A stretch of 45,769 nucleotides of DNA from Zoogloea sp. Its GTDB lineage: Bacteria; Pseudomonadota; Gammaproteobacteria; Burkholderiales; Rhodocyclaceae. The translations under genes were made by a program, and so were the position numbers. Each line of letters opens with the position of its first letter. Positions within the stretch are counted from its first letter, which is position 1. The stretch is taken from contig NZ_JAQVCN010000036.1 of NCBI RefSeq assembly GCF_028689785.1, positions 1 to 45,769 on the forward strand, in the 5' to 3' direction. A model generated the notes under the pieces. That model was not told the origin of the DNA. It saw nothing but the letters and a program-made list of their open reading frames with translations, and did no database searches. Shown here piece after piece: positions 1 through 10,113 of the stretch.

Positions 1-16
1 TGTGCTCTTCCGATCT
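1..16. other. Untrimmed Illumina adapter sequence
   Basis: The first 16 bases, TGTGCTCTTCCGATCT, are identical to the 3' end of the TruSeq read-2 adapter. The following base starts sequence that recurs 312 bases further on, inside a protein repeat. The 16 bases are therefore library artefact, not genome, and the residues they would encode at the C-terminal edge of the giant protein should be ignored. Confidence 0.93.
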
Positions 17-1290
17 CGTCACGGCAATCGCCTGGGTGTCGGTGCTGCCCTGATTGTCGGAGACCTGGACGATCACGTCGTAGACGTTGTTGCCGCCGGC
101 ATCGGTGGGCGCTTCGAAATCGGGGGCGACGAGGAAGCTGAGGGCGCCGGTTGCGCTGTCGATCTGGAAGTGGGCGGCATCGGCACCGCCGATGATGCTG
201 TAGGTCAAGGTCTGTGCAGGCTGATCGGCATCGGTTGCCGTCACGGTCATTACGGCCGTGGTGTTCTCGGCGACGCTGGCCGTGTTGCCGCTGGTGATGA
301 CCGGGGCGCTGTCATTGACCGATGTGACCGTCACGGCAATCGCCTGGGTGTCGGTGCTGCCCTGATTGTCGGAGACCTGGACGATCACGTCGTAGACGTT
401 GTTGCCGCCGGCATCGGTGGGCGCTTCGAAGTCAGGGGCGACGAGGAAGCTGAGCACGCCCGTGCTGGTGTTGATCTGGAAGTGGGCGGCATCGGCACCG
501 CCGATGATGCTGTAGGTCAAGGTCTGTGCAGGCTGGTCGGCATCCGTGGCGGTGACTGTCGTTACGGTCGTGGTGTTCTCCATGACGCTGATCGATGCGG
601 TGCTGCCACCGCCATTGCTGGTGATCTCGGGGGCGTTGTCGTTGGCCGGGGTGATGGTGACGGAGAGGCTCTGGGTGCTGGTGAGGCCGGCCCCGTCGGC
701 AACCTGCACGGTGACTTCGTAGGTGTTGTCGGCATTGGCGTCGGCCGGTGCTTCGAAGTCGGGTGGGGTGTCAAAGCTCAGCACGCCGCTCCCGGCGTCA
801 ATGTTGAAAAGTGCGCCATCGGCACCGCCGACGATGGCGTAGCTGAGGGTCTGGACGGGCTGGTCGGCGTCGGTGGCGGTCACCGTAGTGACTACGAGCG
901 TGTTTTCGGCGTGGTTGATGGCGGCTGTCATGCCTCCGCCGTTGCTGGTGATCTGCGGCGCGTTGTCGTTGGCCGGGGTGACGCTGACGGACAGTGCCTG
1001 GGTGTCCACGCCACCGCTGCCATCCGACACCTGGACGATCACCTCATAGACATTGTTGCCGTCTGCATCCGTGGGGGCCTCGAAGTCGGGTGCGCTGAGA
1101 AAACGCAGTACGCCGGTATTGCTGTCGATGGTGAATTTTCCGCTGTCGCTGCCCCCGGCAATACTGAACACGGCCACCGGTCCGTCGGGGTCGGAGGCGG
1201 TGACGGTGGTGACGACAATCGCGTTTTCTTCCACGCTCTGGGTCGCCGTGGCGCCGCCGCCATTGGAGGTGATCAGGGGGGCATCATTCG
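17..1290 (-). repeat. Four tandem cadherin-like repeats, 312-bp period
   Basis: These units of about 104 codons carry the pattern ITSNGGG...AENTTVVTTVTATD...YSIIGGADAAHF...APDFEAPTDAGGNNVYDVIVQVSD. The two units nearest the contig end are identical for about 100 bases (19-118 against 331-430) and close to identical beyond that. Such long identical stretches defeat short-read assembly and explain why the contig ends here. The same repeat family recurs at about 5950-5000, 4165-3855 and 2090-1780. Confidence 0.85.
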
Positions 1291-4200
1291 CCGGTATGAG
1301 GGTGATCGTTCCGCCTGTGATGGCACTGCTGCCGCCGTCGCCGTCCTCGACATAGGCAAGCAGATGGCGGACGACCTCCGAGGGTGCATCGGAGACGTTC
1401 TGGTAGGTGATGTTGCGTGCTACAGACTGGACCGCGGCTTGGGTGGCGTTGGCGTTGAAGCTCACGACGAAGGGCACCGAGCCGTTCTGCCCTCCGCTCC
1501 AGCTGCCGATCTGTACGCCGCCGAAGCTCACAGTGTTACCGCTCACCCCGATCTGCCCTGTGCCGTTGCCTTCATTGCGCAGGGCAATGCGGTCTTCCAT
1601 CTGCCCGCCGGAAGCGAAGTACACCACCAGCCGGCCGCCATCGAAGTCGGCAGAGTCGGGGTCGGTCACACTTGCCGTAGGTGCGACGATCACCGCGCCC
1701 GCATTCTCGGCGTAGTCCAGATTGCCGGACAGGAAGTTGAAGGACGGGTCGTCGTTGACGTTGGTCACACTGACGCTGATGGCCTGGCTGTCAGTGCCGC
1801 CAAAGCCATCGCTGGCGCGCACGATTACCTCGTAGAGGTTGTCGCCATTGGCGTCGCCCGGGTTTTCGAAATCGGGTGCAGCAGCAAACTCAAGCAAGCC
1901 GGAACTGGCGTTGATGGTGAAGAGGCCGGCATCGTTGCCACCAACAATGCTGTAGGTGATGGGCTGGGCCACCCCGTCGGGGTCAATGGCTGTCACCGTC
2001 GTCACCACCGTCGTGCCCTCGGCTACGGCGACCACTGCGCTGCTGCCCCCGCCGTCGCTGACGATCACTGGCGGATTGGTGGGAATGCTGGCGGAGAACT
2101 CCGAGGTTTCGATGAAATTGCTCGACGCGTCCAGGCGGGTGGCCGTGGATGAGATCCAGTACTGGCTTCCCGCCGGCAGAGCGCCGGCGTAGGTCGGGCT
2201 GAAGGTGGCGTTGCCGCTGGCATCGGTCAGTACGTCGACGAAACCGATGTAGCTGCGCCCTTCCCCGTAACCAGAGGCATGGGGGCTGGGATTGGCGAAG
2301 AACTCGATGCGGAAGCGGGTATTGGCCAGGCTGTTGAGGGTGCCGGACAAGGCGATGTCGCTGCCAGTGAGCAGCGCCGACACCAGCTCGGGCGTGTTTT
2401 GCAGGTTGTTTGCACCTACGTCCGCATCGCCCGGATCGTTGGCAGTGACCCAATCGCCCTCCAGATCGATGCCCAGGGAGCTGCTGCCGTAGATGGAATT
2501 GCCGATGATGACGACGCCGGTAGCACCATCAGACAGGCTCACTCCGGGGTGGAGCGGCCCGGAGTTGGCGATGATGTTGCCCTCACCCGGGTTGGATCCC
2601 CCGATCATCACTGTGGAGGCCTGGGAGACATGGATGCCCTGCCTACCGTTGCCCTGAGCGGTCACACCATCAGCAGCCACGCCGATCCAGTTACCGCGCA
2701 CCACGGTTCCGGTTACGGTGGAGCCGTAGATTCCGATACCCTGCAGTGTGTTGCCGGAGATGATGTTGCGGCCCCCGGGCGTGGCATCTCCAATGACGGT
2801 ATTGGTCGCCCCATCCCACACCTGGATGCCTTCCTCTCCGTTGGCGACGATGGTGTTGCCGTAAATTAAGGTGCCGTCGCTCGCCGTTTCCACCAGCACG
2901 CCATCACCGGCATTCCCGGAGATCAGATTGCCCCCACCGGTGCTCAGGCTGCCGATGGTGTTGCCCGACACACCCGCCAGCACTACGCCGCTTCCCCCAT
3001 TGCCGATGTTGGCCGTGCCGGCTGCATTGGTGCCGATGTAGTTACCCGAGACCGTATTGAAGGCGGTGGTGGTGCTGTAGATCCGCACGCCAGCGCCGGC
3101 GTTGCCGGAGATGACATTACGCTCGGCAGGGGTAGTGCCACCGATCAGGTTATTCCTTGCCGATCCTGCAATCGATACCCCGTCACCGCCGTTGCCGAGG
3201 TCAACGCTGCCGGTATGGTCCAGGCCGACGTAGTTGCCCTGGATGATGTTGTTGGTGGCGATTGCGCCGCTCACCTCCAGGCCCTTGCCGGTATTGCCGG
3301 AGATGATGTTGCGATCCGCTGCCGAGGTGCCGCCGACGAGGTTGTTGCCCGACTCCAAGATGAACAGGCCGATGCCATTGCCCGCTGCGCTTCCTCCGCT
3401 CAGGTCGGTGCCCAGGTAGTTGCCGGCTATCGTGATGGAAGAAACCTGGTTGACGTGAATGCCGTACAGGCTGAAGTTGCCGATGACCAGCCCTCGTACA
3501 CTGCTGCCGCTGCTTCCCAGCTTGAACTCCAGGCCCGTAGCGCCAGCGCCGGTTGCAGCACCATCGAGCATTACCAAGGGCGTACCGGCATAGCCTGTCT
3601 GGGAAGTGCCCTCGATGTGGATGACGGAATTGATTGCGGGCAGCACGCTGCTCAGGTGAATGATCTGCGGCCCGGAATCGATGGCGAAGGTGATGGTGTC
3701 GGCGCCAGCCGAGTTGTTGGCGGCGAGAATGGCCTCACGCAGCGAAATCTTGCCGTCGCCCCCCATGTCGGCGAGCAGTGCGGTGATGCTGGAAGTGTCG
3801 CCGTCGGCGATGTCGACGGCGGTGGTGACGACCAGCTCGTTGACCACGTCGTTGACGGTGACCGTGAGGGTCTGCGTGTCTGTCAGGCTGCCATCACTGA
3901 CCTGGACGACAACCTGGTAGACATTGTTGGCATCGGCGTCGAGGGGGGTTTCGTAGTCGGCTGCCGAGATGAACTGCAGTACGCCAGTGTTCGGATTGAT
4001 CGCAAAGAGGGCTGCGTCGGCGCCGCCAATGATGCTGTAAGTCAGGGGGCTGAAGGGAATGTCGCTGTCGGTGGCCGTCACCGTGGTCACTGCAGTGCTG
4101 TTCTCTGGTATGGAGATCGAGGCGCTGCTTCCGCCGCCATTGCTGGTGATCACTGGTGCGTTGTCGTTGACCCCGGTGATGGTGATGGCGAAGCTCGCGG

Positions 4201-7200
4201 CCGAGGCGCTGCCCGCTCCATCATCCACGGTGAAGGAGAAGCTGTCGGCGGTGTTCTCGCCGCCGCCATGGGTGTAAGTGAGCAGCTTGTTGTCCACGTC
4301 GGCCTGGGTGAACGTGCCGCCGGCGCCCAGTGCCACGCCGTTGCGGTACAGCGTGCCCACCGTGGGTGTGCTGCCCAGGGTGTAGACCAGCTGGGCGGCG
4401 GTGTTGTCCACGTCGGTGGTACGCAGCATGGCGTTGGTGATGATGTTGCCCACCGAGCCTTCGGCAAAGGTGGCGCCGGTATTGGTGACGAGGGTCTGCT
4501 CATCATTGACGGCGGTAACGGTCAGGGCGGCGGTATCGGTAGCGCTCGAAAAGGCGGTGGAGCCGCCATTGGTACTGGTGTTGGCCAACCCGCCGTTACT
4601 GCCGATGGTCCTGTCCCAGGCCCGGAAGCTCAGGGCGTTGGCAATGCTGCCGTTGAAGTTGCTGGCGGGAGCGAAGTACACCCGGGTCTGGGTGTCGGCG
4701 GCGAGCAGACGCGCACTGGCCGTAGAGGGCGTCCCCAGAGCGTTCCAAGTGCTCCCGCCATTGATCGTGTAATACCAGGTGCCGGAGGCGGCATTGGCGC
4801 CGATCACCGCCATGCCGGTGCTGGCACCGGCATCGGGGTCGGAAACATTGTCCCAGCCGCCGCCACCCGTAAAGTCCACGAGCGCCGAGACCAGGGTACC
4901 GACGGCCCCCACCGGTGCGCCGGCGTCTTCGGCAACCGGTGCCAGGACGACCGCCGGCGTGGCGTTGAGGATGGGGGCTTCATTGACGTTGGTGACGGTA
5001 ACGGCAATGGCCTGGGTGGTGGAGAAGGTGCCGTCCGAGACCTGGACGATTAGCTCGTAGATATTGTTGGCGTCGACGTCGCCCGGCGCTTCGAAGTTGG
5101 GGGGAGCGATAAAACCGAGTACACCGCTGCTGCTGTCAATCGAGAAGCGCGCGGCATCATTCCCCCCGGAGATGCTGTAGCTCAATGTCTGGGCGGGCAG
5201 ATCGGCATCGCTGGCGGTGACGGTGGTGACCGCAGTGGTGTTCTCCGCAATGCTGATATTTGCTGTTGCGCCGCCACCGTTGCTGGTGATCACCGGGGTG
5301 TTGTCATTGACCGGGGTGATGGTGACGGAAATCGCCTGGGTGTCGGTATTGCTGCCATCCGACACCTGTACGGTTACCTCATAGACATTGTTGGCCCCGG
5401 CGTCGGTGGGTGATTCATAGTTGGGGGCTGTTACGAAACTGAGCTGCCCGGTGCTGCTGTTGAGGGAGAAGCGGGCCGAATCCGCGCCGCCAATGATGGT
5501 GTAGGTAAGTGCGGGTGCGGGCAGGTCCGCGTCGGTGGCGCTTACCGTGGTGACGACGAGGGTGTTCTCGGCCAGGCTGATGGCCGCTGTTGCGCCGCCA
5601 CCATCGCTGGTGATCACCGGTGTGTTGTCATTCACCGGGGTTACCGAGACGGCGATGGCCTGGGTGTCGCTCAGGAAGCCGTCGCTGACCTGCACAATCA
5701 CGTCGTAGACGTTATTGGTGCCCGTATCGGTGGGCGCTTCGTAGTTGGGGGCGGTAATGAAACGCAGGGCGCCGGTGGTAGCGTTGATGCTGAATTTGGC
5801 CGAATCCGCGCCCCCCACGATGCTGTAACTCAACTCTGCGGCGGGGCTGTCCACGTCGGTTGCAGTGACTGTGGTCACCGCCGTGCTGTTCTCTGCGACG
5901 TTGACGCTGGCGGTGGCGCCGCCACCGTTGCTGGTGATGGTCGGTGCAACTGGCGCGGTGTACGAAATGATCAGATAGGGGCGCAGGCTGACCGTGGCGT
6001 ATTCCGATGACGCGAAGGTCCAGTTGTCGGCGCCAGGGCTGGCCGAGGCCATCAGCCAACCCTGGTTGGCGCCGTTATCGGCCCACACCTGCACCGAGCT
6101 GGCCAGCCCGTTGATGGTGTTCCAGCCGGATACGCCGGCACTGAAGGTGGTCAGGGGCGAGCTGGCGGCCTCGCTGCCGTTCATCTGCACGCCAGAACCC
6201 AGGCTGCTCCAGGTTGAAGCCTCCGACCATGCCCCGAACATGGTGTACAGGGACACGGTGTCTGCAGCGTCCCGGTTGGTAACGTAGAAAGACAGGGATG
6301 CCGAGTTGATGGTGGCGCCGAAAGGGATCTGCCCTGCCCCGTTGCCAAACATGCTGTCGAAGCGGAGTAGCGCCTGGTTGACCGGCGAACCGTCGTCCAC
6401 GATCACGGTGGTGGCGTTGCCGAAGCTGGTGCCGGTGGCCCCGTCGCTGACATAGGTGTCGACGGTGCCGGTGTAGCCGGCCACATCCTGCTGGAAGCGC
6501 ACTGCACCTACCTGGATGGCGATGCTGTCGTTGGCGCTGAGGGCCCCACCGTTACCCGTGTTGCCCAGATCGCTGGTGGTGATGCTGAGGCTGGCTGCGC
6601 CGTTATAGCCCGCGGTGGGCGCATACGTCAGGCCTTCCAGGGCCGCGTTGATGTTGGCCAGACTGCCGGTGAAGGTCATCGTGCCGTCTGCCGTTCCGTC
6701 GCCGACGGTGAAACCCAGGCCGGTGACACGGCTCAGACTGAGCCTGCCGTTGGTGACGCTCAGGCTGACCTGCAGGTTGCTGCTGCCCGCGTCCACGTCG
6801 CTGATCGAGATGGGGTTGCCGTTGGCCGATGAGAAGATCAGGGATGTGCTGATGGGGGTGCTCTGGGGGCCCGGAACAGTGTGGATGGGGGCATCGTTCT
6901 GGGCCACGACGGCGATGGTGATGGTGGCTGGGTCGCTGGTCCAGCCGGTGCCGTCGGAGAGGGTCAGGCTCAGGGTTCGGCTGAGGGTTGACGGTGCTTC
7001 ACTGGTATCGCGGTAGGTCACCGCCCTCACCAGGGCCTGGGTGGCGGCCACGCTGGCGTTGGCATTGAGGGTCACGGTGAGGGGCGTGCTCCCATTGCCG
7101 AACACCCCGCTGAAGGTGCCGATGAGCACTCCGCCGTAGGTGACGTTGGCCCCGGAAACGCCGATCTGCCCGGCGCCGACGCCATCGTTGCGGATGCCCA

Positions 7201-9199
7201 GCTCATCTGTTGCCGTGCCGTTGGTGGTGAGCTGAACGATCAGCTGGCCACCGTTGAAAACTGTGGTGTTGGGGTCGGTCACCGTGGCACTGGTGTCAGA
7301 CAGGGGGGCAGCGTTCTCCACATAGGTGGCGCTGCCGGTGGACAGGGTCAGTACCGGCGGGAAGCCATAGGTGTAGCGCTGCATGAATACGCCGTCACCA
7401 TCTCCGCTGCCGTTGCCCTGCCAGGCGATCACCATGCGGCCGTTCTGGTTGGAGATGATGCTGGGCGAATGCTGGTCACCTGTGGTGGTGGTGTTGACCT
7501 GCGTTTCGGCTGTCACGGGGTTTCCTGATGCATCGTAAAGACGCATGTAGACCCCCTCCAGGTTGCCGTCCTGGGCGGTGCTCTGCCAGGTGACCGCAAA
7601 GCTGCCGCCGCCTGTCATTGTCACCACCGGGTTCTGCTGGGCATTGGCGGTGGTGGTGTTGATCCGGAACTCGCCTCCCTGGGCGCCGCCGCTGCTGTCG
7701 TAGCGCTGGCCGTAGATCCCCTGGAGGCTGCCATCCTGGGCATAGCTTTCCCAGGTAATGACGAAGTTGCCGCTGCTGTCCATAGCAACGGTGGGCAGGT
7801 TCTGGTTGTCCGCCGTGGTGGTGTTGACATGGAACTCGCCACCCTGGGCCACGCCGCTGGCGTTGTAGCGCTGGGCGTAGATGCCGTCGCTGGGGCCCTC
7901 CTGGCCGTAGCTCTGCCAGGTGATGACGAAGTTGCCCGCCGAGTCCATGGCGACGCTGGGGGCTATCTGGTCGTAAGCGAGGGTCGTGTTGACCACGAAC
8001 TCGGCGCCCTGGGCTACGCCGTTTGCGTTGTAGCGTGTGGCGAGCACCCCCCAGCTGTTGTTGCCCGAGGCCCAGGCCTGGTAAGTGACCACGAAGTTGC
8101 CGTTGGCATCCATGGCCACAGCAGGTGCACGCTGGTCATCTGTGGTCAGCGTATTGACGCGGAACTCGCTGCCCTGGGCCACCCCACTGGCGTTGTAGCG
8201 CTGGGCATAGATGCCGTAGTTGCTGCCGTCCTGCCCCATGCTCTCCCAGACCACGACGAAGTTGCCGTTGGCTGCCATGGCCACCTGGGGGTTGCGCTGG
8301 TTGTCAAAGGTGTAGGTATTGACCCGGAAAGCGTTGCCCAGGGCTGCTCCGCTTACGTCGTAACGCCGGGCGTAAATGCCCTGGCCGCTGCCATCGGCGC
8401 CGGAACCGTCGATCCAGACGACGACATAATTGCCGCTGCTGTCCATGCCCACAGTCTTGCCGGACCAGTGGTTGCCCTGGCTGCCGGTGGTGTTCTGGTT
8501 GACCAGGGTTTCGCTGCCCTGGGTGACGACACCGAGTACGCCCTTCCACTCGGCTTGCAGGCTGGCAGAGGCGAACGGCTGGGCTTCGATGCCGCCGGTC
8601 TGGCGTTCCAGGTCCCAGTCGCCGCCAAGCAGCGTACTGCCGGTGGCGTCGATACTGGCAGCCACGTCGGCTCCGGTCAGCTGGCTGAGGGTGGTGACGA
8701 GGGCCTCTCCGTTGCTCCCTGCGGCCACCTCACAGCCATAGAGGAGCAGGTCGCCGCTGTCCACGAGGGCGTCTCCCCAGCCGGCAATCTGGTCGGCCCG
8801 CTGCAGCAGCACGCCCATGTCCAGCCGGCTCGCGCCGAGCTCGATCAGGCCCTCGCTGCCGTGCCCCACCAGGTGCACCGCGGCCACGTCGTGATGCCCG
8901 GCCAGCGTGTCGGAGATCTTGGTGATCCCGTCCTCGTTCTGGTCGATGACGATGACTTCCAGGTCCCTACCCGCCTGGCGTTGGGCTTCCAGGTCATCGA
9001 GCAGGAGTTGCAGGTCAGGGGTCCGGGTATCCACGAACACCAGCTCGACACCGCTCCCCTCTGTGGTGCCGCCGTCACTGCCCTGCTCAAACCCCACCAG
9101 GGCCGAGACAAGCGCAGGGGACGGAAGCGGGTCCGCAGAATAGAGAATGCGCTGTTCGAAGGTTTCGATCAGCGCCCGGTGTCGATGATGGCTGTCCAT
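17..9199 (-). CDS. Giant DUF4347/cadherin-repeat adhesin-like protein, 3'-truncated by contig end
   Basis: This gene is open from the ATG at 9199 to the contig edge, giving 3061 residues without a C-terminus. The codon phase was checked at several points (340, 5008, 7846, 8278) and is constant. The N-terminus has no classical signal peptide but has the FEQRILYSA motif common in DUF4347 proteins. Approximate layout: DUF4347 47-214; seven repeats of 55-60 residues (GIYAQRYNASGVAQG type) 220-610; Ig-like segments 614-887; DNRLRE-like domain 892-1082; three cadherin-like repeats of about 104 residues 1084-1400; further Ig/cadherin-like segments to 1782; a CSLREA-like ISLREAI motif followed by a right-handed beta-helix 1784-2317; cadherin-like 2370-2474; an Ig-like segment; four more cadherin-like repeats to the edge. 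DUF4347 proteins are very large surface or secreted proteins. It starts 4 bases after the adaptor gene and is inferred to be the cargo of the upstream operon. No strong ribosome site precedes the ATG, so translational coupling is likely. Confidence 0.88.
7370..8540 (-). repeat. Seven tandem 55-60-residue repeats in the giant protein
   Basis: Matching codons fall at 8521, 8341, 8176, 8011, 7846, 7681 and about 7516. That is one spacing of 180 bases and then 165-base steps. Each unit reads roughly VAMDSSGNFVVTWQS, then QDGS.GIYAQRYNASGVAQG, then EFRVNTTT. The regular beta-rich units suggest a propeller or stacked fold. Repeats of this kind occur in other bacterial giant surface proteins. Confidence 0.8.
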
Positions 9200-9203
9200 G
9201 GTA

Positions 9204-10109
9204 TCAGGGGCGCGGCTTTGGTCGCACCGTACTGAGCGTGGACTCCAGGCGCAGGCCACCCTGCAGGCGGCGTTCGGCGGCAGGCACGGATGGGGTCGGC
9301 TCGGCAAATGTGATCCTGCAACGCAGGCCGGCCGGCAGCCGGTTGTTGGGGTTGGGCAAATGCAGGCGCACCCGGAAGGTATTGCTGGCTGCATCAACCA
9401 CCTTGTCTACCAGGGTCACTGCAGCTTCTTGGGGCGGGGTGTTGGGCAGGTCCGGCGCCACGCTGGCCAGATCGCCGGCCCGGATGCTGCCGAAGCGCGC
9501 GGCGGGAACAATCACCTCGACCCGCAGCGGGTCGATACGGGCGATCTTGAAGATCGGCTTTTCCTCGACGCGCTCGCCCTGGGCGAGGTAGCGCTCCACC
9601 ACCACCCCATCGAAGGGGCTGCGGATGCTGCGCAGCCCGACCTGGGCCTGGGCTACGCCCAGTTCGCGCCCCCACACCCGCTGCTGCTCCCGGGCCTGCT
9701 GGAATTTCTGCTCACTGACCTGCAACTCGGTGCGAGCCTGATCAAGGGCCTGCTGGGCCAGGAAATTGCGCGCTACCAGGTCTTCGGCCCGCTTCAGCTT
9801 CTGCCGGGCAAAGTCCCGGTTGGCTTCGGCCGAGTTGAGATCCGCCTCGGCCATGGCGCGTGTCCGAGCCACTTCCGCAGTGGCGCGTTCCACGTCGCTG
9901 CGCAGCACGGCCAGCACCTGGCCCTTGCGCACCACATCGCCCCGGTCGACACGCAAGCCGTCGAGCACGCCAATGACAGGGCTGCCCAAATCAGCCACCC
10001 GGTCTGGCTCGACCAGGCACCCGAGGGCCGGTGCCGCGGGGCTGGACGGCGCGGCGCCAGCCAGCCCCGCGCAGCTCCACATCACCCAGGCCACAAACCA
10101 TCTGTTCAT
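9204..10109 (-). CDS. HlyD/RND-type periplasmic adaptor protein
   Basis: This 301-residue protein begins at the ATG at 10109, chosen for the signal peptide it yields (MNRWFVAWVMWSCAGLAGA) and the GGAG site 9 bases upstream. A longer open frame to 10235 only overlaps the previous gene. After the signal come a split lipoyl/barrel-sandwich domain, a coiled-coil hairpin rich in A, E, R and Q (about 75-150), the SIRSPFDGVVVERYLAQGERV lipoyl half split here as SIRSPFDGVVV and ERYLAQGERV, and a beta-barrel. Adaptors of this type bridge an inner-membrane pump and an outer-membrane channel. No RND pump or TolC gene is in the window. It follows the SecA-like gene by 4 bases and precedes the giant gene by 4, so it probably serves the export of that protein. 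Confidence 0.85.
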   Translation of the reverse strand: MNRWFVAWVMWSCAGLAGAAPSSPAAPALGCLVEPDRVADLGSPVIGVLDGLRVDRGDVVRKGQVLAVLRSDVERATAEVARTRAMAEADLNSAEANRDFARQKLKRAEDLVARNFLAQQALDQARTELQVSEQKFQQAREQQRVWGRELGVAQAQVGLRSIRSPFDGVVVERYLAQGERVEEKPIFKIARIDPLRVEVIVPAARFGSIRAGDLASVAPDLPNTPPQEAAVTLVDKVVDAASNTFRVRLHLPNPNNRLPAGLRCRITFAEPTPSVPAAERRLQGGLRLESTLSTVRPKPRP

Positions 10110-10113
10110 AATT

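Noticed and set aside
17-1290. Regular 312-base repeats as a possible CRISPR or satellite array
   Set aside because: The period and conserved codons match cadherin-like protein units in one open frame; there are no short repeats with unique spacers.
7370-8540. Possible frameshift in the 55-residue repeat array
   Set aside because: An apparent 164-base step came from a counting slip; recounting gives 165 bases and a constant codon phase.
2-9235. Long open frames on the plus strand (2-2152, 3215-5053, 7829-9235)
   Set aside because: They are antisense shadows of the GC-rich repetitive giant gene. Their repeats mirror the cadherin codons and no ribosome sites or known domains are present.
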